Of a stretch of 64,000 bases of DNA, positions 24,698-36,100 are shown in pieces. A program made the position numbers and the translations under genes. The notes under the pieces are model-generated. The model worked only from the letters and a program-made list of their open reading frames with translations, did no database searches and was not told the origin of the DNA. Source of the DNA: Mycolicibacterium arenosum (lineage in GTDB: Bacteria; Actinomycetota; Actinomycetes; Mycobacteriales; Mycobacteriaceae); the NCBI RefSeq assembly GCF_024320865.1, contig NZ_JANDBD010000005.1, positions 186,001 to 250,000 of the forward strand. The letters run 5' to 3'. Numbering within the stretch: position 1 is the stretch's first letter; each line of letters opens with the position of its first letter.

Positions 24698-25498
24698 TCA
24701 CACTCTGGTGGTGGCGGGGTCGCCGCCGAAGCGCTGCGCCAGCCACACCGGGATGATCGCGACGATGGTGAGTGCGGCGGCGACGACGTTGATGACTGGG
24801 GCCTGATTGGGGCGGAACAGGTTTCCGAAGATCCAGATGGGCAGCGTCTGCACTGACGGCCCCGCGGTGAACGTCGTCACGACGATCTCGTCGAAGCTCA
24901 GGGCGAACGCCAGGATCGCGCCGGCGACCAGGGCGCCGCGCATCATCGGGAAGGTGACGTAGCGGAACGTCTGCCACGTCGTCGCACCGAGGTCGGCCGA
25001 CGCGTCCTCGAGATGCGTTCCCAGCCTGCGCAATCGGGCCTGGGTGTTGTTGAACACGATGACGACGCAGAACGTCGCGTGTCCGATGATGACGGTGGCC
25101 AGTCCGAGCGTGACGCCCAGAGCAGAGGTGAAGGTCGCGTTCAGTGCGATGCCGGTGACGATGCCGGGCAGGGTGATCGGCAGCACGATCAGAAAGCTGA
25201 TGGTGTTGCGGCCGAAGAAGTCGTACCGCTGGACGGCGAACGCGGCCATGGTGCCCAGCACCAGAGCTATCGCGGTGGCCCCGAGCCCGACCACGACCGA
25301 GTTGGCCAACGACTCCCACATTCCGTCGCTGTTCCAGGCGACACTCCACCAGCGCAGGGTGAATCCGCTCGGAGGAAAAGCGAACGTGCGTGATGCGTTG
25401 AACGCGTTGAGCACGACGAGCAGCAGCGGTGCGTAGAGGAACACCATCACCAGTGCGGCCCACACCGTCAGGGCCCGACGGCCGCCGGGGGAGAGCAT
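24698..25498 (-). CDS. ABC transporter permease, PotC-like
   Basis: A 266-aa inner-membrane permease with six predicted helices and the EAA loop LEDASADLGATTWQTFRYVTFPMM near residues 160-185, which docks the ATPase. It corresponds to PotC in polyamine importers. The ATG shares a base with the stop of the other permease (TGATG), so the subunits are made in step. It is the last gene of the ABC operon, 3 bp from the end of the convergent MerR gene. Confidence 0.9.
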   Translation of the reverse strand: MLSPGGRRALTVWAALVMVFLYAPLLLVVLNAFNASRTFAFPPSGFTLRWWSVAWNSDGMWESLANSVVVGLGATAIALVLGTMAAFAVQRYDFFGRNTISFLIVLPITLPGIVTGIALNATFTSALGVTLGLATVIIGHATFCVVIVFNNTQARLRRLGTHLEDASADLGATTWQTFRYVTFPMMRGALVAGAILAFALSFDEIVVTTFTAGPSVQTLPIWIFGNLFRPNQAPVINVVAAALTIVAIIPVWLAQRFGGDPATTRV

Positions 25499-26337
25499 CA
25501 GACGTTCTCCAATGCGCCGGTGCGCCGCATCGCGAAGAGGTACAGCACGATGGCCGTCAACGGGATCAGGGACAGCGCCGCCGCCATCGGCTGGTTGTTC
25601 GTGATCTTCTCGTAGATGAGGTTGCCGAGCAGTTGGTTCGTACCGCCGACGATCTGCACGGTGATGTAGTCGCCGAGCGATAGCGAGAACGTGAAGATCG
25701 AGCCTGCCGCGATACCGGGGAACACCAACGGCGCCAGTACTCTTCGCAGGGTGGCGCCATCCGACGCCCCGAGGTCCGAGCTGGCGTCGATGAGGTTGTC
25801 CGGCACCCGCTCGAAGGCCGCGAACACCGGGATGACCATGTACGGCAACCACAGGTAGGTCAGCGTGATGACGGTCGCGGTCAAGCCGTAGCCGGGCGTG
25901 TACCCGGTACCCCACTGCAGCGGGCCCTCCGGTGAGAGCAGTACGCGCCACGCGTAGGCCTTCACCAGATAGCTCGCCCACAGCGGCGTGGTCACCGCGA
26001 CCACCAGGGCCAACCGCAGGCGTGGCGAGGCCACCTTGGCCATGAACAGGGCGAGCGGCACCGCGAGGACGATGCAGCAGGCGGTCACCAGTGCGGCGAC
26101 ACCGATGGTGCGCAGGGTCACCACGCGGTACACGTCCTCGGTGAACAGCCTGCTGACGTTGTCGACCGTCAATGTGTGCACCACCGCCCCGGTGAACGCG
26201 TTCTTGCTCCAGAACGCGGAAACCAGAAGCACCGCAAGCGAACCCAGGTACGCCACCACCAGCCAGGCCATGGGCGGAACGAGCAGGAAGGCGAGCGCCG
26301 CCCTACGGCCGACCGACCGCGGTGGCGCTACCGTCAC
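25498..26337 (-). CDS. ABC transporter permease, PotB-like
   Basis: A 279-aa permease with six predicted helices and an EAA loop (LIDASSDLGASDGATLRRVLAPLVFP). It matches PotB of spermidine/putrescine importers. The GTG at 26337 is chosen because it overlaps the substrate-binding protein stop (GTGA). A longer reading would extend 16 codons into the upstream gene. Confidence 0.9.
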   Translation of the reverse strand: MTVAPPRSVGRRAALAFLLVPPMAWLVVAYLGSLAVLLVSAFWSKNAFTGAVVHTLTVDNVSRLFTEDVYRVVTLRTIGVAALVTACCIVLAVPLALFMAKVASPRLRLALVVAVTTPLWASYLVKAYAWRVLLSPEGPLQWGTGYTPGYGLTATVITLTYLWLPYMVIPVFAAFERVPDNLIDASSDLGASDGATLRRVLAPLVFPGIAAGSIFTFSLSLGDYITVQIVGGTNQLLGNLIYEKITNNQPMAAALSLIPLTAIVLYLFAMRRTGALENV

Positions 26338-27524
26338 CCCTTGATCTGCTGCCACTTGTCGACCCACTCGTCGTAGGTCGTACAACCGTCACCGCTGCCG
26401 TCGACGCACTGCTTCTGCGGTGTGGTCCAGTAGTGGATCTTCTCGGCGTAGTCCGGGTCGGTCGCGTGGTAGATCTCGCAGAAGTCCTTCTCGGCGGTGA
26501 GGTCGCAGGACTTGGTCTGCGCGGGTGCCTCACCGAAGTACTCGGCCACCTGGGCGTTGACCTCGGGGGACGCGATCCAGTCCATCCACTTGTACATGCA
26601 GTTGGGATGCGCGGCCTTCGACGAGACCATCCAGGTGTCCGACCATCCGGTGGCGCCCTCCTTGGGCAGCACGGTGTTGACCTGAACCTTGTTGTCGGCG
26701 CCGATGGTGTTGGCGATGACCTGCCACGTCGTGCCGATCACCGAGGTGCCGGACTCGAAAGCCTGCACCTCCTTGGTGTAGTCCGACCAGTACTCGCTGA
26801 TGTTCTCGCGCTGCGCCTTGAGCAATTCGACTGCGGCGTCGAGCTGTTCGGGCGTCAGCGAGTAGGGATCCTCAATGCCCAACTCGGGCTTGGTCTTCGA
26901 GAGGTACAGCGCGGCGTCGGCGATGTAGATCGGTGAGTCGTACGCGGTGACCCTGCCCTTGTACTTGCCCGCATCGGTGAACACGGCGCCCCAGGAGTCG
27001 GGCGCGTCGGTCACGACCGCGATGTTGTACATCAGCAGGTTGGCACCCCACCCGTGTGGGATGCCGTACATCTGGCCGTTCACCGAGTTCCACGGCCGAT
27101 CCTTGAGGAACTCCGAGATCGTCGCGTAGTTGGGCACCAGGTTGGTGTCGACGGGAGCGACGTCGCCGGCGTAGATGAGCCGCAGCGTCGCATCACCGGA
27201 CGCCGAAACACCGTCGTACTGACCGGTTCTCATGAGCTGAACCATCTCGTCGGAGGTGTTGCCGACCTTGACGTTGACCTTGCAACCGGTCTTCTGCTCG
27301 AACGGTGTCACCCAGTTGACCGCCGGGTCGTTGGATCCGTTCTCCGCGTAGCCCGCCCACGCGATGAGGTTGAGCTGGCCCTCGCCGTCGCCGACCGACG
27401 ACTGCGGTTCCATCGACGGCGGGTTCTCGCCGCCGCCCGCCGTGTCCGAGCTGGAACATCCGACGACCAGGGCGGTGCACGCGGTGAGCGCGAAGCCCAG
27501 TCGCAGCAGACGTGTGGGTTTCAT
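26334..27524 (-). CDS. ABC transporter substrate-binding lipoprotein, PotD-like
   Basis: A 396-aa extracytoplasmic binding protein. The lipobox LVVGC follows a short signal (KPTRLLRLGFALTACTA), so the protein is membrane-anchored by lipid. The mature part is of the PotD / spermidine-putrescine type (NLIAWAGYAENGSNDPAVNW at the start, then FEQKTGCKVNVKVG). The ATG at 27524 has GGAG 6 nt upstream; a TTG four codons earlier is less likely. Polyamine is the best guess, but this family also carries other cationic or small organic ligands. Confidence 0.9.
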   Translation of the reverse strand: MKPTRLLRLGFALTACTALVVGCSSSDTAGGGENPPSMEPQSSVGDGEGQLNLIAWAGYAENGSNDPAVNWVTPFEQKTGCKVNVKVGNTSDEMVQLMRTGQYDGVSASGDATLRLIYAGDVAPVDTNLVPNYATISEFLKDRPWNSVNGQMYGIPHGWGANLLMYNIAVVTDAPDSWGAVFTDAGKYKGRVTAYDSPIYIADAALYLSKTKPELGIEDPYSLTPEQLDAAVELLKAQRENISEYWSDYTKEVQAFESGTSVIGTTWQVIANTIGADNKVQVNTVLPKEGATGWSDTWMVSSKAAHPNCMYKWMDWIASPEVNAQVAEYFGEAPAQTKSCDLTAEKDFCEIYHATDPDYAEKIHYWTTPQKQCVDGSGDGCTTYDEWVDKWQQIKG

Positions 27525-27557
27525 GGAGAGCTCCAATCTCGGTTGATCCGACCGGGT

Positions 27558-28610
27558 TCAGCTGGACAGGTCGTGGACGGCGGCGTCGGACCAGGTGAGC
27601 GTGACCGAGCTGCCGTGGTCCAGGTCGGGCGGCAGCGAGGCGCTGGCGTTGAGAACCGTTGCGGTGAGGGTGACGCCGGGGGCGGTCGCCGCGGCCACGC
27701 GTGTGGTCGGCCCGGCGTAGATCACCTCGCGGACCGTCGCCTGCACCGCGTGCGCGCCCGGTTCGGCGGGTGCGCCGGGTGCGAGGACGGTGATGCGCTC
27801 CGGCCGCACGGCGAGCGGGCCGGACCTGCCCACGAGCGATTCGGCGGCGTCGCCGTCCAGGACGTTGGACGTGCCCACGAAGTCGGCGACGAAGCGGTTG
27901 GCCGGCCGCTCGTACACGTCGCGGGCTCGCCCCACCTGCTCGATCCGACCGTCGTTGAACACGGCGAGCCGGTCGCACAGGGTAAGCGCTTCGTCCTGAT
28001 CGTGGGTCACGATGACGAAGGTGATGCCCAATTCCCGTTGAATCGCCTTGAGCTCCAACTGCATTCGTTCGCGCAGCTTGAGATCGAGTGCGCCGAGCGG
28101 TTCGTCCAGCAGGAGGACACGCGGCCGGCCCACCAGGGCACGGGCCAGCGCGACCCGCTGGCGCTGGCCGCCCGACAGCTGTGCGGGCCGCCGGGACGCC
28201 TGGTCGGTGAGCGACACCATGTCGAGCGCGTCCGCGGTGCGACTGCGCCGCTCGGCCCTGCCGACGCCGCGCACGCGCAGGCCGTACTCGACGTTCTGTC
28301 CGACGGTCATGTGGGGGAAGAGGGCGTACTCCTGGAAGACCGTGTTCACGTCGCGCAGTCGCGCCGGCACGCCGGTGACGTCGACGCCACCGAGGCGGAT
28401 GACACCGGAGGTGGGCTGTTCGAAGCCCGCGATCATCCGCAGCACCGTGGTCTTGCCGGAGCCGGACGGGCCGAGGATCGCGAACAGTTCACCGTCGTCC
28501 ACCGTCAGATCCGCGTTGTCGACTGCGATGATGTCGCCGCCACGGTCGCCGAACACCTTGCGGACCCCGGCCAATTCGATGCGCGGGATGGCGGGGACGT
28601 CGGCGGGCAT
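27558..28610 (-). CDS. ABC transporter ATP-binding protein, PotA-like
   Basis: A 350-aa ATPase with Walker A GPSGSGKTT (about residues 48-56), Q-loop FQEYALFP, signature LSGGQRQR, Walker B VLLLDEPLGALD and the switch His in VTHDQDEA. A C-terminal TOBE-type domain (about 265-345) is typical of PotA/MalK importers. It is the first gene of the minus-strand operon ATPase, binding lipoprotein, permease, permease, with 33 bp between it and the next gene. It powers import by the two permeases. Confidence 0.92.
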   Translation of the reverse strand: MPADVPAIPRIELAGVRKVFGDRGGDIIAVDNADLTVDDGELFAILGPSGSGKTTVLRMIAGFEQPTSGVIRLGGVDVTGVPARLRDVNTVFQEYALFPHMTVGQNVEYGLRVRGVGRAERRSRTADALDMVSLTDQASRRPAQLSGGQRQRVALARALVGRPRVLLLDEPLGALDLKLRERMQLELKAIQRELGITFVIVTHDQDEALTLCDRLAVFNDGRIEQVGRARDVYERPANRFVADFVGTSNVLDGDAAESLVGRSGPLAVRPERITVLAPGAPAEPGAHAVQATVREVIYAGPTTRVAAATAPGVTLTATVLNASASLPPDLDHGSSVTLTWSDAAVHDLSS

Positions 28611-28712
28611 GGCGCTGATCCTAAGAATTCCTCAGCCAACGCGCAGCGTAGTCGCGCATTCCGCGCAACCTGTGAACTTCCTCGACGGGATCCGCACCCG
28701 GCGCTGTGCTGG

Positions 28713-28730
28713 GCTGGGCGCTCGCCCAGC
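28713..28730. repeat. Perfect 8-bp inverted repeat
   Basis: GCTGGGCG-CT-CGCCCAGC lies in the 261-bp gap between the ABC operon start (28610) and the DUF1906 gene (28872). It has no T-run, so it may be a protein site or a structured leader of the ABC message rather than a terminator. Nothing else is obvious in this gap apart from the -10 at 28860. Confidence 0.5.
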
Positions 28731-28859
28731 AGTAGCGTGCTCCAACCCGACCTCGGCTAACTCGCACAGCTAGCAGGTCAGCTGTGAGTCGGGTGGTTTC
28801 TGAGAAAGCTGAGATACATGTGACCAGTGGCGTTCACGAGAATACTGAGGTGATTGTCA

Positions 28860-28865
28860 TACCCT
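28860..28865 (+). promoter_or_regulatory. Putative -10 of a leaderless promoter (DUF1906 gene)
   Basis: TACCCT ends 6 nt before the ATG at 28872, and there is no Shine-Dalgarno site, the usual layout of mycobacterial leaderless genes. Confidence 0.45.
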
Positions 28866-28871
28866 GGGGTC

Positions 28872-29597
28872 ATGTCCGTATCCCGGCGCGACGTGCTGAA
28901 GTACGTGGCTGCGGCGCCGGCGGTGGCGGGTTTCGGCGGCGCACTGTCGGCGACGCTGACGCCGGCGACCGCGTCGGCCGCGCCTCTGGGGATCCTGCTC
29001 GATTACGCGGCCGGAGTGATCAAAGCCGCCGACATCAAGGCCGCGGGGGCGGCGGGTGCCATTCGCTACGTGTCGGACCGCAGGCCGGGCGGTGCGTGGA
29101 TGCTGGGCAAGCCGATCCAGTTGCCCGAAGCCAGGGATCTCTATCGGAACGGCATGAAGATCGTGTCCTGTTACCAGTACGGGAAGCAGGACACCGCCGA
29201 CTGGCTGGGAGGTCACAGCGCCGGGGTCGCGCACGCGAAGCGCGGGTGGGCCCTGCACGTCGCCGCCGGCGGGTCCTACGGTGCTCCCATCTACACCTCG
29301 ATCGACGACGACCCGTCGCTGAAGCAGTACAGGGAGCAGGTGGCCCCGTATTTGCGGGGTTGGGAATCGGTGCTCGGGCACCAGAGGGTAGGTGTATACG
29401 CCAACTCGAAAACGATCGAGTGGGCTGCCCAGGACGGTCTCGGCGCGTACTTCTGGCAGCACAACTGGGGCTCGCCCAAGGGCTACACGCATCCCGCGGC
29501 GGCCCTGCATCAGGTGGAGATCGACAAGCGGTCCGTAGCCGGCATCGGCGTCGACATCAACCACGTTCTGAAGCCGCGGTTCGGCCAGTGGGACTAA
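28872..29597 (+). CDS. Tat-exported DUF1906 glycoside-hydrolase-like protein (Rv2525c-type)
   Basis: A 241-aa exported protein. The twin-arginine motif SRRDVLKY is followed by a hydrophobic stretch and cleavage near ASAA-PLGIL. The mature domain (LDYAAGVIKAADIKAAGAAG, RYVSDRRPGG, YGAPIYTSIDDD, VGVYANSKTIEW, FWQHNWGS) is the DUF1906 TIM-barrel related to lysozyme-like glycoside hydrolases. It matches what I recall of Rv2525c, an M. tuberculosis Tat substrate linked to cell-wall biology and lying next to fas, as here. The substrate is probably a wall polymer, but activity is unproven. The ATG at 28872 puts the R-R pair at residues 5-6. Confidence 0.92.
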   Translation: MSVSRRDVLKYVAAAPAVAGFGGALSATLTPATASAAPLGILLDYAAGVIKAADIKAAGAAGAIRYVSDRRPGGAWMLGKPIQLPEARDLYRNGMKIVSCYQYGKQDTADWLGGHSAGVAHAKRGWALHVAAGGSYGAPIYTSIDDDPSLKQYREQVAPYLRGWESVLGHQRVGVYANSKTIEWAAQDGLGAYFWQHNWGSPKGYTHPAAALHQVEIDKRSVAGIGVDINHVLKPRFGQWD

Positions 29598-30113
29598 ACC
29601 TTACCGATCAGTAATAAAGCTCAGCAAACAATACGGCGCAAATGGTACGCGGCGGTAGACAGCCGGGCGCCGATTGTCGTCTTTTGCGGCGCGGGCGAGC
29701 GGCGTAACGACAGTCGAAAAATCAACATAACGATTTGGTAACAGTAATGCCTTGATCTGCACTGTTATCCCTACTCAAGCGTAACCACCCGCACGCAGGA
29801 CGTTTGTCCCGCAAGCCGTCAGCACCTTCGGAATGCGACGTTATCCAAGTTGTGGTTACCCGAGCGTAGAACTCGCCAGTAACCATTCAAGACCCGAAAA
29901 TGGTCCTAGCTCTTATGACAACCTTATTGAGGTTGGACCTGTCCGCCGGGCGCTCCCACGGGGGTGGTCGGGACCCGGTGGGTGACGGGAGCCAACACGG
30001 ATTCGACGCCGAATCGCACGACCCCGCCCACGGAGCCGGGGTCGAGGCCCACACAGACGACACGCCGGAGTACGAGCGAGACGCGCCAGAGCGCACCGAG
30101 GAGATGGCAAGAC
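29598..30113 (+). promoter_or_regulatory. Long fas upstream region with GTAACCA boxes and a hairpin
   Basis: This 516-bp stretch holds no convincing gene. After the DUF1906 stop there is a long imperfect hairpin (GATTGTCGT 29672-29680 with ACGACAGTC 29707-29715), a possible terminator. Boxes GTAACCA (29781-29787), TGGTTAC (29853-29859) and GTAACCA (29879-29885) follow; the last two form a perfect 7-bp inverted repeat. In M. tuberculosis FasR is known to bind inverted repeats in the fas promoter; these boxes are candidates, not confirmed. The 3' part (29940-30110) is GC-rich leader. Confidence 0.5.
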
Positions 30114-33100
30114 GTGACGATCCACGAACATGACAGAGTGACGACCGGCCGACCGAACAAGGCCACGTCAGCCGGCGCCCACGCGCTCGTCGACCTTCTC
30201 AACGCGGGTGAGCCCTACGCCGTCGCGTTCGGCGGCCAGGGCGGCAACTGGCTGGAGAACCTCGAAGAGCTGATCAGCTCGGCGGGTATCGAATCCGACA
30301 TCAGCGAGGTCGTCGGTGAGGCCGAGCTGCTGCTGGAGCCGGTGGCCCGCGAACTGGTCGTCGTCCGCCCGATCGGCTTCGAGCCGATGAAGTGGGTGCG
30401 CGCGCTGGCGTCCGACGAGCCACTGCCCACCACCAAGCAGCTGATCAGCACCGCCATCTCCGGCCCCGGCATCCTGCTCGCGCAGATCGCCGCCACCCGC
30501 GCCGTCGTCCGGCAGGGTCTCGACCTCTACGGCGCCGCTCCCGTCGCCATGGCCGGGCACTCGCAGGGCATCGTCGCGTGCGAGGCCGTCCGCGCCAAGG
30601 GCACCAGGGACGCCGAGCTGCTCGCCATCCTGCAGCTGATGGGAGCCGCGGGCTCGCTGATGTCGCGGCGGCGCGGCATGGTCGGACGCGGTGACAAGTC
30701 GCCCATGGTGTCGGTCACCAACGCCGACCCCGACCGGATCGTCGAACTGCTCGAGGACTTCTCGACCGACGTCCGCACGGTGCTGCCGCCGGTGCTGTCG
30801 ATCCGCAACGGCAGGCGCTCGGTCGTCATCACCGGAACGCCCGAGCAGCTGGCCCGTTTCGAGCTGTACTGCAGCAAGATCACCGAGAAGGAGGAGGCCG
30901 AGCGCAAGAACAAGTCGCGCGGCGGCGCCGTCTTCTCGCCCGTGTTCAACGCCATCCAGGTCGAGGTCGGCTTCCACACCCCGCGCCTGGCCGACGCCGT
31001 CGACCTCATCGACACCTGGGCCGCACGGACACCCGGCATCGACGCCGACCTCACCCACCACTTCGCGAAGGCCGTGTTCGTCGACCCGGTGGACTGGGTC
31101 AGCGAGATCGAGCGCGTCGTCGACGCCGGCGCCAAGTGGATCGTCGACCTCGGCCCCAGCGACGTCGCCACCAGGGTGACCGCACCCGTGGTCCGCGGTC
31201 TCGGTGTCGGCCTGGTGCCCGCCGCGACGCGCGTCGGCCAGCGCAACCTGTTCACCGTCGGCGCCGCGCCCGAGGTGGCCCCCGCGTGGTCGAGCTACGC
31301 GCCGTCGACGGTCTCGCTGCCCGACGGCTCGGTCAAGCTATCGACCAAGTTCACCCGGCTCACCGGCCGGTCGCCGATCCTGCTCGCAGGCATGACGCCC
31401 ACGACCGTCGACGCCAAGATCGTCGCGGCGGCCGCCAACGCCGGCCACTGGGCCGAGCTCGCAGGTGGTGGCCAGGTCACCGAGCCGATCTTCGACGCGC
31501 GCGTCGAAGAGCTCACCCAGCTGCTCGAGCCGGGCCGCGCCATCCAGTTCAACACGCTGTTCCTCGATCCGTACCTGTGGAAGCTGCAGGTGGGCGGAAA
31601 GCGCCTGGTGCAGAAGGCGCGTCAGTCGGGTGCACCGATCGACGGCGTCGTCGTCAGCGCCGGCATCCCGGAGCTCGAAGAGGCCGTCGACATCATCGAG
31701 GAGCTCAACGAGGTCGGCATCAGCCACGTGTGCTTCAAGCCGGGCACCGTCGACCAGATCAAGTCCGTCATCAAGATCGCCGCCGAGGTGCCCGACCGCG
31801 AGGTCATCGTTCACATCGAGGGCGGCCGCGCCGGTGGCCACCACTCCTGGGAGGACCTCGACGACCTCCTGGTCTCGACGTACGGCGAGCTGCGTAAGTG
31901 CCCCAACATCACCGTCTGCGTCGGTGGCGGTATCGGCACGCCCGAGCAGGCCGCCGAGTACCTCTCCGGCCGCTGGGCGCGCCGCTTCGGCTTCCCCGAC
32001 ATGCCGGTCGACGGCATCCTGGTCGGCACCGCGGCGATGGCCACGCTCGAGGCCACCACGTCGCCTCAGGTGAAGCAGCTGCTGGTCGACACGCACGGCA
32101 CCGACGTGTGGGTGGGCGCAGGAAAGGCCCAGGGCGGCATGGCATCCGGGCGCAGTCAGCTCGGCGCCGACATTCACGAGATCGACAACACCGCCTCGCG
32201 CTGCGGTCGCCTGCTCGACGAGGTGGCCGGTGACGGCGACGCCGTGGCCGAGCGCCGCGACGAGATCATCGCCGCGATGGCGGACACCGCCAAGCCGTAC
32301 TTCGGCGACGTGGCCGACATGACCTACCTGGAGTGGCTGCGGCGCTACGTCGAGCTCGCCATCGGCGACGGCTCCAGCACGGCCGACACCAAGAAGGCGG
32401 GCTCGCCGTGGCTGGACATCAGCTGGCGCGACCGCTTCGAGGAGATGCTGCAGCGCGCGGAGGCGCGGCTGCACCCGCAGGACTCGGGGCCGATCCCGTC
32501 GCTGTACACCGTTGACGCCAACGGCGAAGCGCTGCTTGAGGATCCGGAAGCCGCGATCACCGCGCTGCTGGGCCGCTACCCGGACGCCGAGACCGTCAAG
32601 CTGCACCCGGCCGACGTGCCGTTCTTCATCACGCTCTGCAAGACGCTCGGCAAGCCGGTCAACTTCGTGCCGGTCATCGACAAGGACGTGCGCCGTTGGT
32701 GGCGCAGCGACTCCCTGTGGCAGGCGCACGACGCTCGCTACGACGCCGATCAGGTGTGCATCATCCCCGGCACGGCGGCGGTCGCGGGCATCACCCGCGT
32801 CGACGAGCCGGTGGGTGAGCTGCTGGACCGTTTCGAGCAGGCCGCCATCGACGAGGTGGTCGCGACCGGCGCCGCGCCCGTGCAGGCCGTCTCGCGCAGG
32901 CAGGCGCGCGCCGACATCACCGGGCCGCTCGCCGTCGTGCTCGATTCGCCCGACGTGCTGTGGGCGGGTCGCACCTCGATCAACCCGGTGCACCGCATCG
33001 GCGAGCCGAGCGAGTGGCAAGTGCACGTGAACCGGGATTCGGAGGGCAGGAGCGAAGCGACCGGGGATGCCAGCACGGCGACACACCCTTCGACGGGTTC

Positions 33101-36100
33101 GCGGCTCGAGCTCGCGGACGGCGTGGTCACGCTGTCGGTGCCGCTGTCGGACATCTGGATCACCATCCGCTTCACGCTGCCCGACTGCACCGTCGACGGC
33201 GGTATGCCGCTCGTCACCGCCGACGACGCCGCGTCGGCCATGCGCGCCGTGCTGGCGATCGCCGCGAACGTCGAAGGGCCGGAGGCGCTTCCGCCCGTTG
33301 TCGACGGCTCGACCACGGTCACCGTCTCGTGGGATCCCGAGGAGGTCGCCGACCACACCGGTGTGACCGCCACGTTCGGTGCTCCGCTGGCGCCCGGTCT
33401 CACCCTGGTTCCCGACGCACTCGTCGGCCGGTGCTGGCCCGCGGTGTTCTCGGTCATCGGGTCGGCGGCCACCGACGCCGGCTTCCCGGTCATCGAGGGC
33501 CTGCTGAGCCTCGTCCACCTGGACCACGCCGCGCACCTGCTGGCGCCGATGCCCAAGGGCAAGGCCGAACTGACCGTCACCGCAACGGCTTCGACCGCGT
33601 TCGACACCGAGGTCGGTCGTGTCATCCCCGTGAGCGTCACGATCAGCGACGCGGACGGCACCGAACTCGCCACCCTCGAGGAGCGGTTCGCGATCCGCGG
33701 CCGCACCGGCGCCGTCGAGCTGACCGACCCGCTGAAGGCCGGCGGTGCCATCACCGACAACGCCACCGACACGCCGCGCCGTCGGCGCCGCGACGCCGTC
33801 GTCACCGCGCCCACCGACATGAGTGCGTTCGCCGTGGTGTCCGGCGACCACAACCCGATCCACACCGACCGGGCCGCTGCTCTGCTCGCCGGGCTGAAAT
33901 CGCCCATCGTGCACGGCATGTGGCTGTCGGCCGCCGCGCAGCACGTCGTCACCGCCACCGACGGCCGGGCCACCCCGCCCGCCCGACTGGTCGGCTGGAC
34001 GTCGCGCTTCCTCGGCATGGTGCTGCCGGGTGACGAGATCGAGTTCCGCGTCGACCGCGTCGGCATCGACCGCGGCGCCGAGATCATCGAGGTCACCGCG
34101 AAGGTCGACAACGACCTCGTCATGGCCGCCACCGCGCAGCTGGCGGCGCCGAAGACCGTCTACGCGTTCCCCGGTCAGGGCATTCAGTCCAAGGGCATGG
34201 GCATGGACGTCCGGGCTCGGTCCAAGGCGGCCCGCAAGGTCTGGGACACCGCCGACAGGTTCACTCGCGACACGCTTGGCTTCTCGGTGCTTCACGTCGT
34301 GCGCGACAACCCGACCAGCCTCATCGCCAGCGGCGTGCACTACCACCACCCCGAGGGCGTGCTGTACCTGACGCAGTTCACCCAGGTCGCGATGGCGACC
34401 GTGGCGGCCGCACAGGTCGCCGAGATGCGCGAGCAGGGCGCGTTCGTCGAGGGGGCGATCGCATGCGGTCACTCGGTCGGCGAGTACACCGCCCTGGCGT
34501 GCGTATCGGGCGTCTACGAGCTCGAGGCACTGCTCGAGGTCGTGTTCCACCGCGGCAGCAAGATGCACGACATCGTGCCCCGCGACGAGCACGGCAGGTC
34601 CAACTACCGGCTGGCGGCGATCCGCCCGTCGCAGATCGATCTCGACGACGACGACGTCACCGACTTCGTCGCCGAGATCAGTGCGCGCACCGGAGAGTTC
34701 CTCCAGATCGTGAACTTCAACCTGCGTGGCTCGCAGTACGCCATCGCCGGCACGGTGCGCGGCCTCGAAGCGCTGGAGGAGGAGATCGAGCGGCGTCGCG
34801 AAATCAGCGGCGGCAAGCGGTCGTTCATCCTCGTGCCCGGTATCGACGTGCCGTTCCACTCGGAGGTGCTGCGGGTCGGTGTGGCCGACTTCCGTCGCTC
34901 GCTCGAGCGCGTCATGCCCCAGGACGCCGATCCGGACCTGTTGATCGGCAAGTACATCCCGAACCTGGTGCCGCGACCGTTCACGCTCGATCGCGACTTC
35001 GTCCAGGAGATCCGCGACCTGGTGCCCGCCGAGCCTCTCGACGAGATCCTCGCCGACTACGACACCTGGCGTAACGAGCGGCCGCGCGAGCTGATGCGCA
35101 AGATCGTCATCGAGCTTCTGGCGTGGCAGTTCGCCAGCCCGGTGCGCTGGATCGAGACCCAGGACCTGCTCTTCATCGAGGAGGCCGCGGGCGGACTCGG
35201 CATCGAGCGGTTCGTCGAGATCGGCGTGAAGAACGCGCCGACGGTCGCCGGCCTGGCCACCAACACGCTGAAGCTGCCGGAGTACTCGCACAACACCACC
35301 GAGGTGCTCAACTCCGAGCGCGATGCCGCGGTGCTGTTCGCCACGGACACCGATCCGGAGCCCGAGGACGAGCCGGCCGAGCCGACGCCTGCGGCCGCCC
35401 CCGCGGCGGAGGCGGCACCCGCCGCGGCCGCTCCGGCGGCGGCGCCCCCCGCGGCGCCGTCCGGCGGGCCGCGTCCCGACGACATCACCTTCGACGCCTC
35501 GGACGCGACGATGGTTCTCATCGCGCTGTCGGCGAAGATGCGGATCGAGCAGATCGAGGCGCTCGACTCCATCGAGTCGATCACCGACGGCGCGTCGTCC
35601 CGTCGTAACCAGCTGCTCGTCGACCTCGGTTCCGAACTGAACCTCGGCGCCATCGACGGTGCCGCCGAGGCGGACCTGGCCGGCCTCAAGGGGCAGGTGA
35701 CCAAGCTGGCCCGCACCTACAAGCCGTTCGGCCCGGTGCTGTCCGACGCGATCAACGACCAGCTGCGCACGGTCCTCGGGCCGTCCGGCAAGCGGCCCGC
35801 CGCCATCGCCGAGCGCGTCACCAAGACGTGGGAGCTGGGCCAGGGCTGGGTCAAGCACGTCACCGCCGAGCTGGCGCTGGGCACCCGCGAGGGGAGCAGC
35901 GTCCGCGGCGGCGACCTCGGCGGACTGCACCCCGGTGCGCTGCCCGACGCGGGCACGTTCGACAAAGTCGTCGATAGCGCCGTCGCCGCTGTCGGCGCGC
36001 GCAGGGGCATCCCGGTGTCGCTGCCGTCGTCGGGTGCGGCAGCGGGCGGCGTCGTCGACTCCGCCGCGCTGACCGAGTTCGCGGAGAAGGTCACCGGCCG

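Noticed and set aside
28713..28730. Hairpin considered as a terminator of the ABC or upstream transcript
   Set aside because: It lies upstream of both flanking genes (divergent starts) and has no T-run, so there is no transcript for it to end.
27054..28760. A 568-codon plus-strand frame over the ABC transporter ATPase and binding protein genes
   Set aside because: The minus strand encodes complete Walker A, signature and Walker B motifs and a lipoprotein; the plus frame is low-complexity.
29761..29855. Two GTTATCC words considered as DnaA boxes
   Set aside because: They lack the full TTATCCACA box, are only two, and lie beside fas rather than dnaA; an origin is not supported.
29964..30113. 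An N-terminal extension of fas by 50 codons
   Set aside because: The extension is low-complexity, and the GTG at 30114 has AGGAG upstream and gives the conserved T-I-H-E-H-D start.
31338..35930. A 1530-codon open frame antisense to fas
   Set aside because: In GC-rich DNA the frame opposite a real gene often lacks stops. The sense strand encodes unmistakable FAS-I domains throughout, and the antisense product is Arg/Gly/Asp-rich without a domain.
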